From Alteromonas_E sp964230255 (lineage in GTDB: Bacteria; Pseudomonadota; Gammaproteobacteria; Enterobacterales; Alteromonadaceae): DNA of 14,575 nt. The position numbers and the translations under genes were made by a program. The DNA lies in the NCBI GenBank assembly GCA_964230255.1, contig CAXRGW010000094.1, forward strand, positions 1 through 14,575. The letters are read 5' to 3'. Below, piece by piece: positions 1-7,833 of the stretch. Within the stretch, counting starts at the first letter, position 1. Every line of letters begins with the position of its first letter. The notes under the pieces were generated by a model, which worked only from the letters and a program-made list of their open reading frames with translations, was not told the origin of the DNA and searched no databases.

Positions 1-318
1 GGTTGATAGATATTGTTGGTAGTGAGTTATAACTTGATAACGCTGGTACTGTGCGTTTTCAGGCCATTCTGGTTGAATGTATTCACTGGCATCTAGACTT
101 ACGACAGCAATAGATAACCAATAAATTGTTTGGTTGATGTAGCCAAGTATAACCAAGTCGGTTGTTATTGGCCCTGGATAAGAACTTTTGGCGGTCGTAA
201 CCTCAGCATAGCTCTGCTTTTGCAGTGAATTGCCTTCAGTAAATACATGTGAGGCACCACTCCATAATGAAATTGCAAGGAGTAGTAGGCACAACAAATT
301 GAGGTTACGAGGTCTCAT
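1..318 (-). CDS. Secreted hypothetical protein, C-terminus cut by window edge
   Basis: An open frame of 106 codons runs from ATG at 318 to the window edge with no stop, so the C-terminus is missing. The product starts MRPRNLNLLCLLLLAISLW and has a basic N-end, a hydrophobic core to about residue 19 and a plausible signal peptidase I site near SGA (about residues 21-23), so export to the periplasm or beyond is inferred. The visible mature part is polar and rich in Tyr and Gln (for example QYQRYQVITHYQQY near the edge). I recognise no domain. The Shine-Dalgarno is poor: an AAGG lies about 15 nt before the start. It sits 41 bp downstream of the end of the permease pseudogene on the same strand, so it may once have been at the tail of that unit. 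The signal-peptide pattern and the fully open frame support a real gene; its function is unknown. Confidence 0.6.
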   Translation of the reverse strand, partial: MRPRNLNLLCLLLLAISLWSGASHVFTEGNSLQKQSYAEVTTAKSSYPGPITTDLVILGYINQTIYWLSIAVVSLDASEYIQPEWPENAQYQRYQVITHYQQYLST

Positions 319-359
319 AACGTAATTGTTGTGCCTTATTTTGATTTTACAAGATAGAA

Positions 360-1745
360 CTACTCATATCGCAATGCGTTAATTCGATTAGCTCGAGCCA
401 CTCGTAATGCGTGGAATGCGATGATTAACCATACAAGTACAACCGCAAACACTCCGGCTAACAGAATCAACGGCGATTGAATACTGATTCGGTCGGCAAA
501 GAAGTTTAAATGCATACCTGAGGCAACGTAAGCCAATGGCAATGCAACCGCGATAGACCAAATTACCGGATTAGAGGATTGCCAACTGATCAATTTAATG
601 ATTTGTGCCAGCGACGCACCCAATACGTTACGGATGCCAATTTCACGTGTTTTACCACGCGCCATAAAGGCGGCCATGCCGAATAGTCCAATCAAAGCGA
701 GTAGCAGGGCTAGGCTTGCAAAGCCGGCTAAGACACCATTCATAGCTTCGTAGATGCTATATACATCGTCAAACATGTCGTCTAAGAAGCGATGCTCAAT
801 AGTGTAGTCCGGAATTACGCGCTGCCATACTTGCTCGATTTGCGACACAATTTTAGCGGGTGCACCTTTCGCGATGCGAACGGCACCATAGTTGTGACGG
901 GCGCCTATATTTAAGAATACCCAAGACTTAACACTGTTGTAGGCCTTGCAGATTCAAGTCTTCCATTACACCGATAATGGTGTACTCAAATGGCTCAACC
1001 TCATCGCCGCGATCTTACCAGAAAGATTGACCAAGAGATTCTTGAGCAGATGTAAAGCCCAGGCGATTGATAAGTTGTTCATTGACAATTACGTTAACCT
1101 GATTGCGCTCATTGTCTAAATTCGCATCGGCATTAATGTTGTGGTCAAAGTCTCTACCAGCAATCAAAGGCACGTCGAACGTTCGGATAAAGTCATAATC
1201 GATAATGTTAAGGTTGATAGCAACTTCGTTTTCTTCATCACCTTTGACACGACTTACTGAACGGCCGTTATTACTTTGCTCGAAAGGTACTTGTGAAGAG
1301 AAGCTAACACTGCGAACCCCATTAATGGCGAGCAATTCGTTTTTCAACACTTCTTCGCGGTCTCGAATATCTTGTACACCAACTCGCTCAAGTAATAAGA
1401 CTTGATCTTTTGGACAAATATTACTGCCTTCTTTCACTTTTTCGTTTTGGAAAAACACAATCATTACTAATGCCAGCATGAAAATCGATAGCATAAACTG
1501 CACGCCGATCATAATGGAGCGGAATACGTTGCCTTTGATCCCTTTGACATGAGCATCTTTAAGCGTATCAATGGGCGACTTTTTTGTGATTAGAAACGCT
1601 GGGATAGTCGCTTCTAAAATCGCTACAGCAATTAACATAGCAACCACAACTGTGGTTAAGCTTTCAATCAGGAACTGAGACATCAATTGACCACGGTTCG
1701 CGCTCTGTCGTTAACGTGCGCGATTTGACGTAATTCGGTAGGCAT
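360..1745 (-). pseudogene. ABC transporter permease (FtsX/MacB type), C-terminal half, decayed
   Basis: This is the remnant of a large two-module ABC permease of the FtsX-like/MacB_PCD kind, which is usually about 800 residues; only about 460 codons remain. Read on the minus strand it holds the end of the first FtsX domain (ELRQIA, then NRGQLMSQFLIES and a TM helix). The start of the second module follows (GNVFRSIMIGVQFML, a TM helix), then a periplasmic domain (VPLIAGRDF), and last the second FtsX domain with three TM helices and the usual tail INALRYE. Lesions: a frameshift near 1708 between ELRQIA and NRGQLM; an in-frame TAA at 1015-1017, after which the frame continues DRGDEVEPFEYTIIGVMEDL; and a frameshift near 933 between LQGLQQ and VKSWVFLNIG. 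The N-terminal half is absent; beyond about 1745 the sequence belongs to a histidine kinase on the other strand. Intact members export or extrude substrates with a MacB-type ATPase, and no ATPase gene is present here. It should be non-functional. Confidence 0.88.
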
Positions 1746-2350
1746 TTTTCGCAAAAATTGCCGGAAATGTTGCCTGGCAAGCGTCAGCTGCTTAACTTTG
1801 AAACAGACACCATAGAACGTATGTTGGCCGTACAAACCACTCAATTGATCCAATCAGGCCGGCAGGAAAAAATGATCAGTCTGCAAGATATTCAAAGCGA
1901 ACTCGATCATACCCAAATTAAAGCGTGGCAAGATTTAGTCAGGGTACTTACTCACGAAGTAATGAATAGCATTACGCCCGTGACCTCGTTGGCGAAAACA
2001 GCGGCTGCACTAGCTGACTGCGCCCGCGGACAAAAAAGAAGTCTGTTTTAATGACTACTAACAGCATGTTGTTGCATTGATTGAAAATGACTGGCATGCG
2101 CAAGGTATCACCTTAAAGATAGCGATAGAGCCACAAGGACTGGGGGCTCAGATAGATAGTGCAATGGTAGAGCTGCTGCTAAATTTATTAAAAAATGCAG
2201 AACAAGCATTTGTGCCATTTTTCACCACGAAACGCGAAGGATCCGGCGTGGGGTTATCCTTGACACGTCAAGTGATGATTGCCCATGGCGGCAATGTCAG
2301 GTTGTCGCGCAGCACACTATGGCGGCGCAAAGTTTACGGTGACGTTTTAA
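1746..2350 (+). pseudogene. Sensor histidine kinase, C-terminal remnant, decayed
   Basis: This is a fragment of a PAS/NtrY-like sensor kinase that lacks its sensor half. The readable frame begins near SQKLPEMLPGKRQLL and passes through a linker to the H-box VRVLTHEVMNSITPVTSL, whose His is the phosphoacceptor. After LAKTAAALAD the frame shifts near 2013-2021 to PADKKEV, and a TAA at 2059-2061 precedes QHVVALIENDWHAQG; much of the second dimerisation helix looks deleted. The N-box VELLLNLLKNAEQA follows, but it joins directly to the F/G2 segment FVPFFTTKREGSGVGLS. The G1 DxGxG box and some tens of residues are therefore lost. A last frameshift near 2317 is revealed by the proper C-terminus GGAKFTVTF ending at the TAA at 2348-2350. 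The catalytic ATP-binding fold cannot form. Relatives of this kinase type are often linked to a sigma-54 response regulator and ABC permeases, which fits the neighbouring permease remnant (known context, from memory). Confidence 0.87.
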
Positions 2351-2362
2351 TTGACATTTATA

Positions 2363-2395
2363 CGAAGAAAGACGTCATCCCGGCGAGGGCCGGGA
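2363..2395. repeat. REP-like palindromic repeat, copy 1
   Basis: This is a 33-nt unit starting CGAAGAAAGACGTCATC and ending in the palindrome CCCGGC-GAGG-GCCGGG (6-bp perfect stem, 4-nt loop). It is repeated at 2468-2500 with one mismatch (G/A in the loop). Elements with a GTCATCCCGGCGAAGGCCGGG core are common dispersed intergenic repeats in proteobacteria. Confidence 0.85.
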
Positions 2396-2445
2396 ACTCC
2401 TTGGAATTACTCGATGTTAGCTAGATGCACTCTTCGCACTTGGAG

Positions 2446-2465
2446 ATTCCCGCCTACGTGGGAAT
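2446..2465. repeat. Intervening hairpin between REP-like copies
   Basis: ATTCCCGC and GTGGGAAT form an 8-bp stem (one G-T wobble) around the loop CTAC. It lies between the two 33-nt repeats and is followed by TGACGAAGAAAG, which leads straight into copy 2. It may be a second repeat type making a composite element of about 140 bp. Confidence 0.7.
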
Positions 2466-2467
2466 GA

Positions 2468-2500
2468 CGAAGAAAGACGTCATCCCGGCGAAGGCCGGGA
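2468..2500. repeat. REP-like palindromic repeat, copy 2
   Basis: It matches the copy at 2363-2395 at 32 of 33 positions in the same orientation, 105 bp downstream. Its hairpin is CCCGGC-GAAG-GCCGGG. It lies 21 bp beyond the stop codon of the minus-strand symporter gene, so the hairpins could protect or end that transcript; no U-tract follows, so an intrinsic terminator is not claimed. Confidence 0.85.
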
Positions 2501-2520
2501 CCTAATTGGAAATGACTTCG

Positions 2521-3885
2521 TTACTGCGAAGACTTTTCCGAAGAGTTATGTGAAAAGTCTTCAAAATCTACATCTTCAGCCTTCTTGCCTGCGTCCGGAT
2601 CGTGATAAACATCTAAATCCAGTTCTTTTTCAGACTTGGCCACAATCGTTGCGACAGTGCAATCGCCGGTGATATTGACCACAGTGCGGGTCATGTCCAG
2701 TAGGCGGTCAATACCAATGATCAATGCAATACCTTCAACCGGTAAACCAACTTGCTCGAGGACTAACGCAAGGGTAATCAACCCGACGCCGGGCACACCT
2801 GCTGTTCCAACAGAGGCAAGTGTAGCCGTAAGAATAACCATTAACATATCCATGGTGGATAATGGGATACCGTAAACTTGCGCGATAAATACCGTTGCGA
2901 CACCTTGCATAATTGCAGTGCCGTCCATGTTAATGGTTGCCCCCAATGGGATCGTAAATGAGCTGACCGTCGGCTTAATACCCAGCTTATAGCGGGCCGT
3001 TTCTAATGTGACTGGTAGGGTCGCACTGCTGCTTGAGGTGCTTATTGCAAAGAGTGCGGCATCACGCATCTTGCGCAACAGAATCAACGGATTTAAACCA
3101 GTAAATACCTTTAATAATGCAGGATAGGTGATTAGCGCATGACCAACAAGTAAGAAGAATACTAAGAAGAAGTACTTCGCCAAACTATCGAGCATATCCG
3201 CACCTACGGTTGCAAACAGTTTTGCCATTAAGGCAAATACACCATAAGGCGCTAGGTTCATTATGATCGTTACAAGTCGCATAATAACGACATTAATATC
3301 TTCAAAGAAGTTACCAATGCGCTTGCCTGCGTCGCCAGACATCGCCATGGCAATACCGAATAACATTGCGAAAATAATAACTTGCAGCATGTTGCCTTCG
3401 GCCATCGCATTGATTGGATTAGATGGAACCATATTAATGATCACTTGCGTTAAAGGCGGCGCTTCTTTGGGAGTAAATGCCTGCTCAGTCGCTTTTTCTA
3501 CACCGGTACCGGGTTCAAGTATCAAGGCAAACATCATCGCCAGCGTCACTGCGATACAAGTGGTAAAAATATACATACCAATCGATTTGCCGCTCAGCCG
3601 ACCTAGTTTACTTGGATCAGATAGGCTACTTGTGCCACAGACCAGCGAGACAAATACCAGTGGAACCACTAACATTTTAAGGCTAGCTACAAAGATGGCA
3701 CCGACAGTAAAAAATATACCGTCTACCAAAATTGTATACGCGGATACCTCGAGTCCAAATAGGCTAAAAACGAAATCTCCGCTATCATCAGCGATAAGTT
3801 GCAGCAAACCACCGATAACGATTCCGGCGATCATGCCGATAAAAATTCGTACGGTTAGGCTATATTTTTTAGAAGCGTCAGACAT
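2521..3885 (-). CDS. Dicarboxylate/amino acid:cation symporter (DAACS family)
   Basis: This is an inner-membrane secondary transporter of the GltP/DctA/GltPh family, 454 aa, which takes up acidic amino acids or C4-dicarboxylates with H+ or Na+. The hallmarks are in order: hairpin HP1 SSSSATLP (about 284-291), TM7 NMDGT (319-323), hairpin HP2 SVGTAGVPG (358-366) and TM8 with D393, D397, R400, T401, N404 and D408. That TM8 set has the same spacing as the GltPh residues D390, D394, R397, T398, N401 and D405. The Arg suggests an acidic substrate; exact substrate and ion are not settled. The frame stays open upstream to 4026, but ATG at 3885 (MSDASKKYSL) is chosen because GGAAA lies about 6 nt before it and family homology starts just after. 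The C-terminal tail (about 420-454) is acidic and polar and probably cytoplasmic. It is divergent from the lipoprotein gene, with a dyad in between. Confidence 0.93.
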   Translation of the reverse strand: MSDASKKYSLTVRIFIGMIAGIVIGGLLQLIADDSGDFVFSLFGLEVSAYTILVDGIFFTVGAIFVASLKMLVVPLVFVSLVCGTSSLSDPSKLGRLSGKSIGMYIFTTCIAVTLAMMFALILEPGTGVEKATEQAFTPKEAPPLTQVIINMVPSNPINAMAEGNMLQVIIFAMLFGIAMAMSGDAGKRIGNFFEDINVVIMRLVTIIMNLAPYGVFALMAKLFATVGADMLDSLAKYFFLVFFLLVGHALITYPALLKVFTGLNPLILLRKMRDAALFAISTSSSSATLPVTLETARYKLGIKPTVSSFTIPLGATINMDGTAIMQGVATVFIAQVYGIPLSTMDMLMVILTATLASVGTAGVPGVGLITLALVLEQVGLPVEGIALIIGIDRLLDMTRTVVNITGDCTVATIVAKSEKELDLDVYHDPDAGKKAEDVDFEDFSHNSSEKSSQ

Positions 3886-3914
3886 GCAATTTCCGTGTGT
3901 TATTGTTGTTGTGG

Positions 3915-3929
3915 TTGATAGCCTATCAA
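3915..3929. promoter_or_regulatory. Perfect 15-bp dyad, possible operator
   Basis: TTGATAG-C-CTATCAA is a perfect inverted repeat with 7-bp arms and a 1-nt centre. It lies 30-44 bp before the symporter start and 76-90 bp before the lipoprotein start. A second pair of arms, GGTTGAT (3913-3919) and ATCAACC (3938-3944), overlaps it. The position suits a repressor or activator site for one or both divergent genes. No regulator family is assigned and no convincing -35/-10 pair was found. Confidence 0.4.
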
Positions 3930-4004
3930 GTTTGCAGATCAACCTGAACCTTAATAAACACCAAACTGTGGTATTTCGACGAAAACCATAGCGAGGAAAA
4001 CGGA

Positions 4005-6218
4005 ATGAAACGTATGCTATCTGCAATACCTAGAGTGCTGCTTTTAATGTTGAGCTTAGTCCTCGTTGCCTGTGGTGGCGGTGGGGAAGTGTCTCGAGAG
4101 GGCACAACTGATCCAACGCCGACACCTACCCCTACACCTGACCCTACACCGGTTATGAGTATTGCATTGCAGATAGTTGACCAAGGCGGACAAGCCTCTA
4201 ACCAGCTAACCTCGGGAGCGCCTTTAACGATCATTGCGACCGTAACCGAAGATGGTAATGCAGTTGGTGATGAATTAGTTACCTTTACTTTCAATACAGC
4301 GGGTTTGGCTGAATTTAGTAATGATACCGGCACTGCACTAACCAACACTGATGGCGTAGCAACGATTGATATTCTTGTTGGGCAAAGCTCCGGCGACGGT
4401 TTAGTGGTAGCGAATGCGGGCACTGCTGATGAAGCTCAGATTGGGTTTAGCTCTACAGGGCAAGTTGTGGTTGGTGAGCAACCTTCTTCACTGGAATTCT
4501 TTTCTTCTTCGATTCAGCTAGCGTCTAGTGGCTCGGATGAAGTCGAATTAATAGCTGTTATCAAAAATGATCAAAATATTTTAATGGAAGGCATAGAGGT
4601 TGATTTTTCGGCAGACCAAGGTGCTTCTTTACAAGTTACTCAGCGCACAACGCTAGCTGATGGTATAGCCCGAGCAATCTTAACGACTTCTGATAAGTCG
4701 TTGCGAACAATTACAGCTACTGCCACGGTATCAACCTCAACCGACACATTAGTAGAAACGGTAGCGGTAGATGTAGTGGGAACAGAGATAAACCTCAATG
4801 CGCCTTCAAGTGTTATCATTAACGATACTTCACCCATAACCATTATAGTAGCCGATTCAGACGGCGAGGGTATTGCCAATCAAGTGGTTACTTTGAGTTC
4901 GACTATTGGCTCTTTGAGCAATACCTCACCTGTAACCAATGAAAACGGTCAGGTTACTGTGGATTATACCTCGCCTAGTGCCGGTAACGATTCGATAACG
5001 GCGTCAGCATTAAACACCTCGGCGTCAATTGATGTAACGGTCCAAGAAGATGATTTTAGTTTCTCTAGCGTACCCTCTGGCGATGTTACGGTTGGTCAAG
5101 ACGCTACAATTGAAATCCGTTGGTTTAAAAACAACAGCCCACTCGTTAATGGTAGCGTGACCGTAACTGCGTCTCGTGGAACGCTTAACACTGACACTCA
5201 GCAGACAGATGCAAACGGTATAGCTACCTTTATTATCAATTCAAACAACGCGGGCTTGTCGTCTTTGTCTGCGATTGGTTCTGATGGCTCTGGTAGCGAA
5301 GTAACGGCGCGCGCGGAAGTAGAATTTGTGGCAACTGATGCGCAAATCATTAACGTTGACGCATCACCTGATTTAATCGGCCCTGATGGGCAAACCAGCA
5401 CCATCACTGCAGTCGTTCGCGACGGCACAGGTAATCTGGTTAAAGGTAAATTAATTAATTTCCGTCTTGATGATATTAGCGGCGGTTTTATTAGTCCGAA
5501 TAGTGCGACGACCGACAGTAATGGGATCGCGTCAACCGTATATACCAGTAACTCGGTAAGCAGTGAAGATGCAGTTATCGTATACGCAGATGTAGCTGAC
5601 GACGCATCGGTAACAGACTTTACTACGTTAACCGTGGGCGATCGTGCGTTTGATATATCAATTGGCACTGGCCGTGAGATTGAAACCCCAGATACTTCGA
5701 CTTATTTAAAACGTTTTGCTGTATTTGTGAGTGACTCAGTCGGGCAACCCGTCGTTAATGCTGAACTGACGGTTTCATCAACCCCGGTTAAATTTGCCCA
5801 AGGTGGCACGTATCGCAAAGGGTTCTGGGTATGGAACGCCGATGTTGAGGTTTGGCAAACTACAGTTACCGCAGTCTGTAGTAATGAAGATATTGACGCT
5901 AATGGTCGCTTAGATTCTGGTGAAGATACTAATAACGATGGTGAATTAACACCAGGTATTATAGGTACAGTAAGTTTTGAAAATGATGTTTCTAGGACCG
6001 ACGCTAACGGCCAAGCGAACATTGAGTTGCGCTACCCAAAACAGTTTGCACCATGGACAGATGTTGAAATAACTGTATTCGGTAGCTCGGCAGGAAGTGA
6101 AACTTCAGACAATCTGCGTATCACTCTACCAATAGCGGCAGCAGATGTTACTGAAGAAACGTCTCCTCCACCGCCAAATCCATTCGGTTCAAGCAGCTTG
6201 TGTACTGATGCAAACTAA
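4005..6218 (+). CDS. Outer-membrane lipoprotein with about six Big_1-like Ig domains
   Basis: This 737-aa surface lipoprotein has an n-region with three basic residues, a hydrophobic stretch and the lipobox VLVAC, giving lipid-modified C23. Gly follows rather than Asp, which favours outer-membrane sorting. A Gly run and a Thr-Pro tether (about 37-49, TPTPTPTPDPTP) space it from the membrane. The rest is a string of bacterial Ig-like (Big_1/invasin-type) domains. Each is marked by a strand motif of the T-x-x-(D/N)-G-x-A kind: TNTDGVAT (113-120), TLADGIAR (216-223), TNENGQVT (311-318), TDANGIAT (401-408), TDSNGIAS (503-510) and TDANGQAN (665-672). The last domain carries an Asp/Asn-rich insert (DANGRLDSGEDTNNDGEL, 631-648) like a calcium-binding loop. 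C625 and C733 could pair or link to a partner. GAGGA lies 7 nt before the ATG. Adhesion or matrix roles are typical of the family, but no substrate can be named. Confidence 0.88.
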   Translation: MKRMLSAIPRVLLLMLSLVLVACGGGGEVSREGTTDPTPTPTPTPDPTPVMSIALQIVDQGGQASNQLTSGAPLTIIATVTEDGNAVGDELVTFTFNTAGLAEFSNDTGTALTNTDGVATIDILVGQSSGDGLVVANAGTADEAQIGFSSTGQVVVGEQPSSLEFFSSSIQLASSGSDEVELIAVIKNDQNILMEGIEVDFSADQGASLQVTQRTTLADGIARAILTTSDKSLRTITATATVSTSTDTLVETVAVDVVGTEINLNAPSSVIINDTSPITIIVADSDGEGIANQVVTLSSTIGSLSNTSPVTNENGQVTVDYTSPSAGNDSITASALNTSASIDVTVQEDDFSFSSVPSGDVTVGQDATIEIRWFKNNSPLVNGSVTVTASRGTLNTDTQQTDANGIATFIINSNNAGLSSLSAIGSDGSGSEVTARAEVEFVATDAQIINVDASPDLIGPDGQTSTITAVVRDGTGNLVKGKLINFRLDDISGGFISPNSATTDSNGIASTVYTSNSVSSEDAVIVYADVADDASVTDFTTLTVGDRAFDISIGTGREIETPDTSTYLKRFAVFVSDSVGQPVVNAELTVSSTPVKFAQGGTYRKGFWVWNADVEVWQTTVTAVCSNEDIDANGRLDSGEDTNNDGELTPGIIGTVSFENDVSRTDANGQANIELRYPKQFAPWTDVEITVFGSSAGSETSDNLRITLPIAAADVTEETSPPPPNPFGSSSLCTDAN

Positions 6219-6233
6219 CATTACGGGAAAATT

Positions 6234-6260
6234 AAAAAAGGCGCGTTAAGCGCCTTTTTT
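6234..6260. terminator. Bidirectional intrinsic terminator
   Basis: The sequence AAAAAAGGCGC, a GTTAA loop and GCGCCTTTTTT form an 11-bp perfect stem with a GC core. A T-run lies on the 3' side for either strand. It lies between the convergent lipoprotein gene (stop at 6218) and astB (stop at 6283), so it should end both transcripts. Confidence 0.9.
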
Positions 6261-6282
6261 ATGGGTAAAACACATCCAAGCA

Positions 6283-7623
6283 TTAAGCTTGTTGGAATGG
6301 ATATACTGAGCCTAGCTTCATAATTTGCGTCAACTCGTCCAAGGCGGTGCGAGATTCAGTTAACAGCTGAGGATCGCACAAGTCCTTAACAGTCAAAACA
6401 TCGCGGTAGTGTTTGTCGACCCATTGGTTAAGACGCTCAAACTGTGAATCGGTAATCAGTGCGTTCTGATTTACTGCCGCCAGCTCTTGATCATTCATCG
6501 CTACACGTAGGCGCAAACACGCTGGGCCACCACCATTTTGCATACTCTGTTTAACGTCAAAGTATTTAACCTGTTTTATGGGGGTGTCAGTAGTCACTAG
6601 GTTTGCTAAGTAACTGCAAACTGCCGGATTTTCTTCACACTCAGTGGGTGCAATTATCGCCATTTCGCCATTCGGTAATGTGATTATTTGAGTGTTGAAC
6701 AAATAAGTTTTAACCGCGTCAGCGACACTCACAGACTGAGTGTCTACTTTAATAAAGTGTACTTGCTCTTCACCAAATTTTTGTTGGATTTCAGTGAATG
6801 CTTGCTCGGTGTGTAAAAACGCCTGTTCGTGGTAAAACAGTACGTTTTGGTTACCAACTGAAATCACATCGTTATGGAATACGCCCTGATCGATTACATC
6901 AGGGTTTTGTTGAATGTATACCACGCCATCATCATTCAAACCGTGTAATCGAGCTACGGCTTGGCACGCTTCAAAAGTATGTCGGGCAGGGTATTTCCGC
7001 GGAGCCGGCTTGGAAGAATCGAATGCATAGCGACCGTATACGAACAGTTCTACACCTGAGTGTCCATATTGAGAGCACAAGCGTGTGTGGTTGGCTGCGC
7101 CTTCGTCACCAAAATGATCGTTATCAGGGAGGTGTTGATGGTGTGCAAAGTATTTATCGTCATTGAAAATAGCTTGCAATACATTACCGGTAACTTGCGG
7201 CTCTAAGCTGCGATGGAACTTGTTAGTCAGGTTCGCAGGTGTAAAGTGTACGCGGCCGTCATTAGTATCTGCACTAGGCGATACAGTTGCAGCATTTGCC
7301 GTCCACATGCTTGATGCTGAGCAACAGGCTAGGAAGATTTGCGGTGCTTGTTGATAAGCTTGCTCCAACACACGCGCATCGCTGCCAGTAAAACCCAAAC
7401 GACGCAATGCATCAATGTCGGGTCGTTCTTGCGGCGCTAGCACACCTTGAGTCATTCCCAAGTCAGACAGGGCTTTCATTTTTTGCAGTCCTTGCTTGGC
7501 TGCTTGTTTGGGGTTACTGCTAGCGTTCGCATTATTCAGTGATGCGACATTCCCGAAGGATAATCCGGCATAGTTGTGAGTAGGGCCAACTAAACCATCA
7601 AAATTGACTTCAAAGTGCTGCAT
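6283..7623 (-). CDS. astB: N-succinylarginine dihydrolase
   Basis: AstB hydrolyses N2-succinyl-L-arginine to N2-succinyl-L-ornithine, 2 NH3 and CO2. It is the second step of the cytoplasmic arginine succinyltransferase pathway, which uses arginine as nitrogen and carbon source. The 446-aa product is full length (E. coli AstB is about 447) and spans one pentein-fold domain. It starts MQHFEVNFDGLVGPTHNYAG and keeps the conserved GDEGAANHTR (172-181), NPDVIDQGVFHND (240-252) and NGGGPACLRLRV (363-374). The expected catalytic residues are E174, H250 and nucleophile C369. ATG at 7623 has AGGA about 11 nt upstream. The gene stands alone; the other ast genes (astC, astA, astD, astE) are not in the window. 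It is divergent from topA and convergent with the lipoprotein gene. Confidence 0.97.
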   Translation of the reverse strand: MQHFEVNFDGLVGPTHNYAGLSFGNVASLNNANASSNPKQAAKQGLQKMKALSDLGMTQGVLAPQERPDIDALRRLGFTGSDARVLEQAYQQAPQIFLACCSASSMWTANAATVSPSADTNDGRVHFTPANLTNKFHRSLEPQVTGNVLQAIFNDDKYFAHHQHLPDNDHFGDEGAANHTRLCSQYGHSGVELFVYGRYAFDSSKPAPRKYPARHTFEACQAVARLHGLNDDGVVYIQQNPDVIDQGVFHNDVISVGNQNVLFYHEQAFLHTEQAFTEIQQKFGEEQVHFIKVDTQSVSVADAVKTYLFNTQIITLPNGEMAIIAPTECEENPAVCSYLANLVTTDTPIKQVKYFDVKQSMQNGGGPACLRLRVAMNDQELAAVNQNALITDSQFERLNQWVDKHYRDVLTVKDLCDPQLLTESRTALDELTQIMKLGSVYPFQQA

Positions 7624-7664
7624 AAGGGCTACAATCCTGCTAGTTGTTCTCGTTAATGTCAGGC

Positions 7665-7692
7665 ATTATACGCATTTCAAATGGCAAGCCAA
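7665..7692 (-). promoter_or_regulatory. Candidate sigma-70 promoter for astB
   Basis: On the minus strand TTGGCT (7692-7687) and a perfect TATAAT (7670-7665) are separated by 16 bp. The -10 box lies about 42 bp before the astB ATG, giving a short leader. A lone TGTGA half-site lies just upstream of the -35. It is inferred from sequence only. Confidence 0.5.
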
Positions 7693-7764
7693 TGTGAGCG
7701 ATTAAAAATTAAACAGCAAAATACTGATCGAAATAACCAATTCTGCTTATCTATGAATAAGAAC

Positions 7765-7793
7765 TTGTTTTCTATTCACTTTGCCGATATATG
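7765..7793 (+). promoter_or_regulatory. Weak candidate promoter for topA
   Basis: TTGTTT (7765-7770) and TATATG (7788-7793) are 17 bp apart, each only partly matching consensus, within AT-rich DNA about 90 bp before the topA ATG. Other AT-rich hexamers such as TATAAA at 7855-7860 could serve instead. topA often has several promoters. Confidence 0.25.
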
Positions 7794-7813
7794 TTAAAAA
7801 AGAAAACGCTGTC

Positions 7814-7833
7814 GAATGCCTACATAAGCATTC
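7814..7833. promoter_or_regulatory. GAATGC-N8-GCATTC inverted repeat before topA
   Basis: Perfect 6-bp arms lie around an 8-nt spacer, 49 bp before the topA start codon. It could be a dimeric regulator site or a leader hairpin. No known operator consensus is matched with confidence; an ArgR box (TGAAT-N4-ATTCA) does not fit the spacing. Confidence 0.3.

Noticed and set aside
2077..2424. A separate small ATPase-domain protein in the kinase remnant
   Set aside because: It lacks the G1 DxGxG box and its last part is out of frame; the native end GGAKFTVTF lies in another frame, so it is part of the pseudogene.
3263..3991. A long plus-strand open frame (242 codons) opposite the symporter gene
   Set aside because: It is antisense to a clear DAACS transporter. 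The translation is low-complexity Ile/Ser/Pro-rich, as expected from the reverse of membrane helices.
3886..4026. N-terminal extension of the symporter to 4026
   Set aside because: The extra residues are Arg- and aromatic-rich with no family match, would overlap the divergent lipoprotein start, and the ATG at 3885 has a good ribosome site.
4116..4152. CCTACACC-type tandem repeats as phase-variable microsatellite
   Set aside because: They encode the Thr-Pro tether in frame and are imperfect and short; contingency switching is not supported.
7690..7700. CRP site upstream of the astB promoter
   Set aside because: Only one TGTGA half is present; no TCACA partner at the right spacing.
7753..7782. 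Possible ArgR box (TATGAAT ... ATTCACT) before astB
   Set aside because: The two half-sites are too far apart for an ARG box; only halves match.
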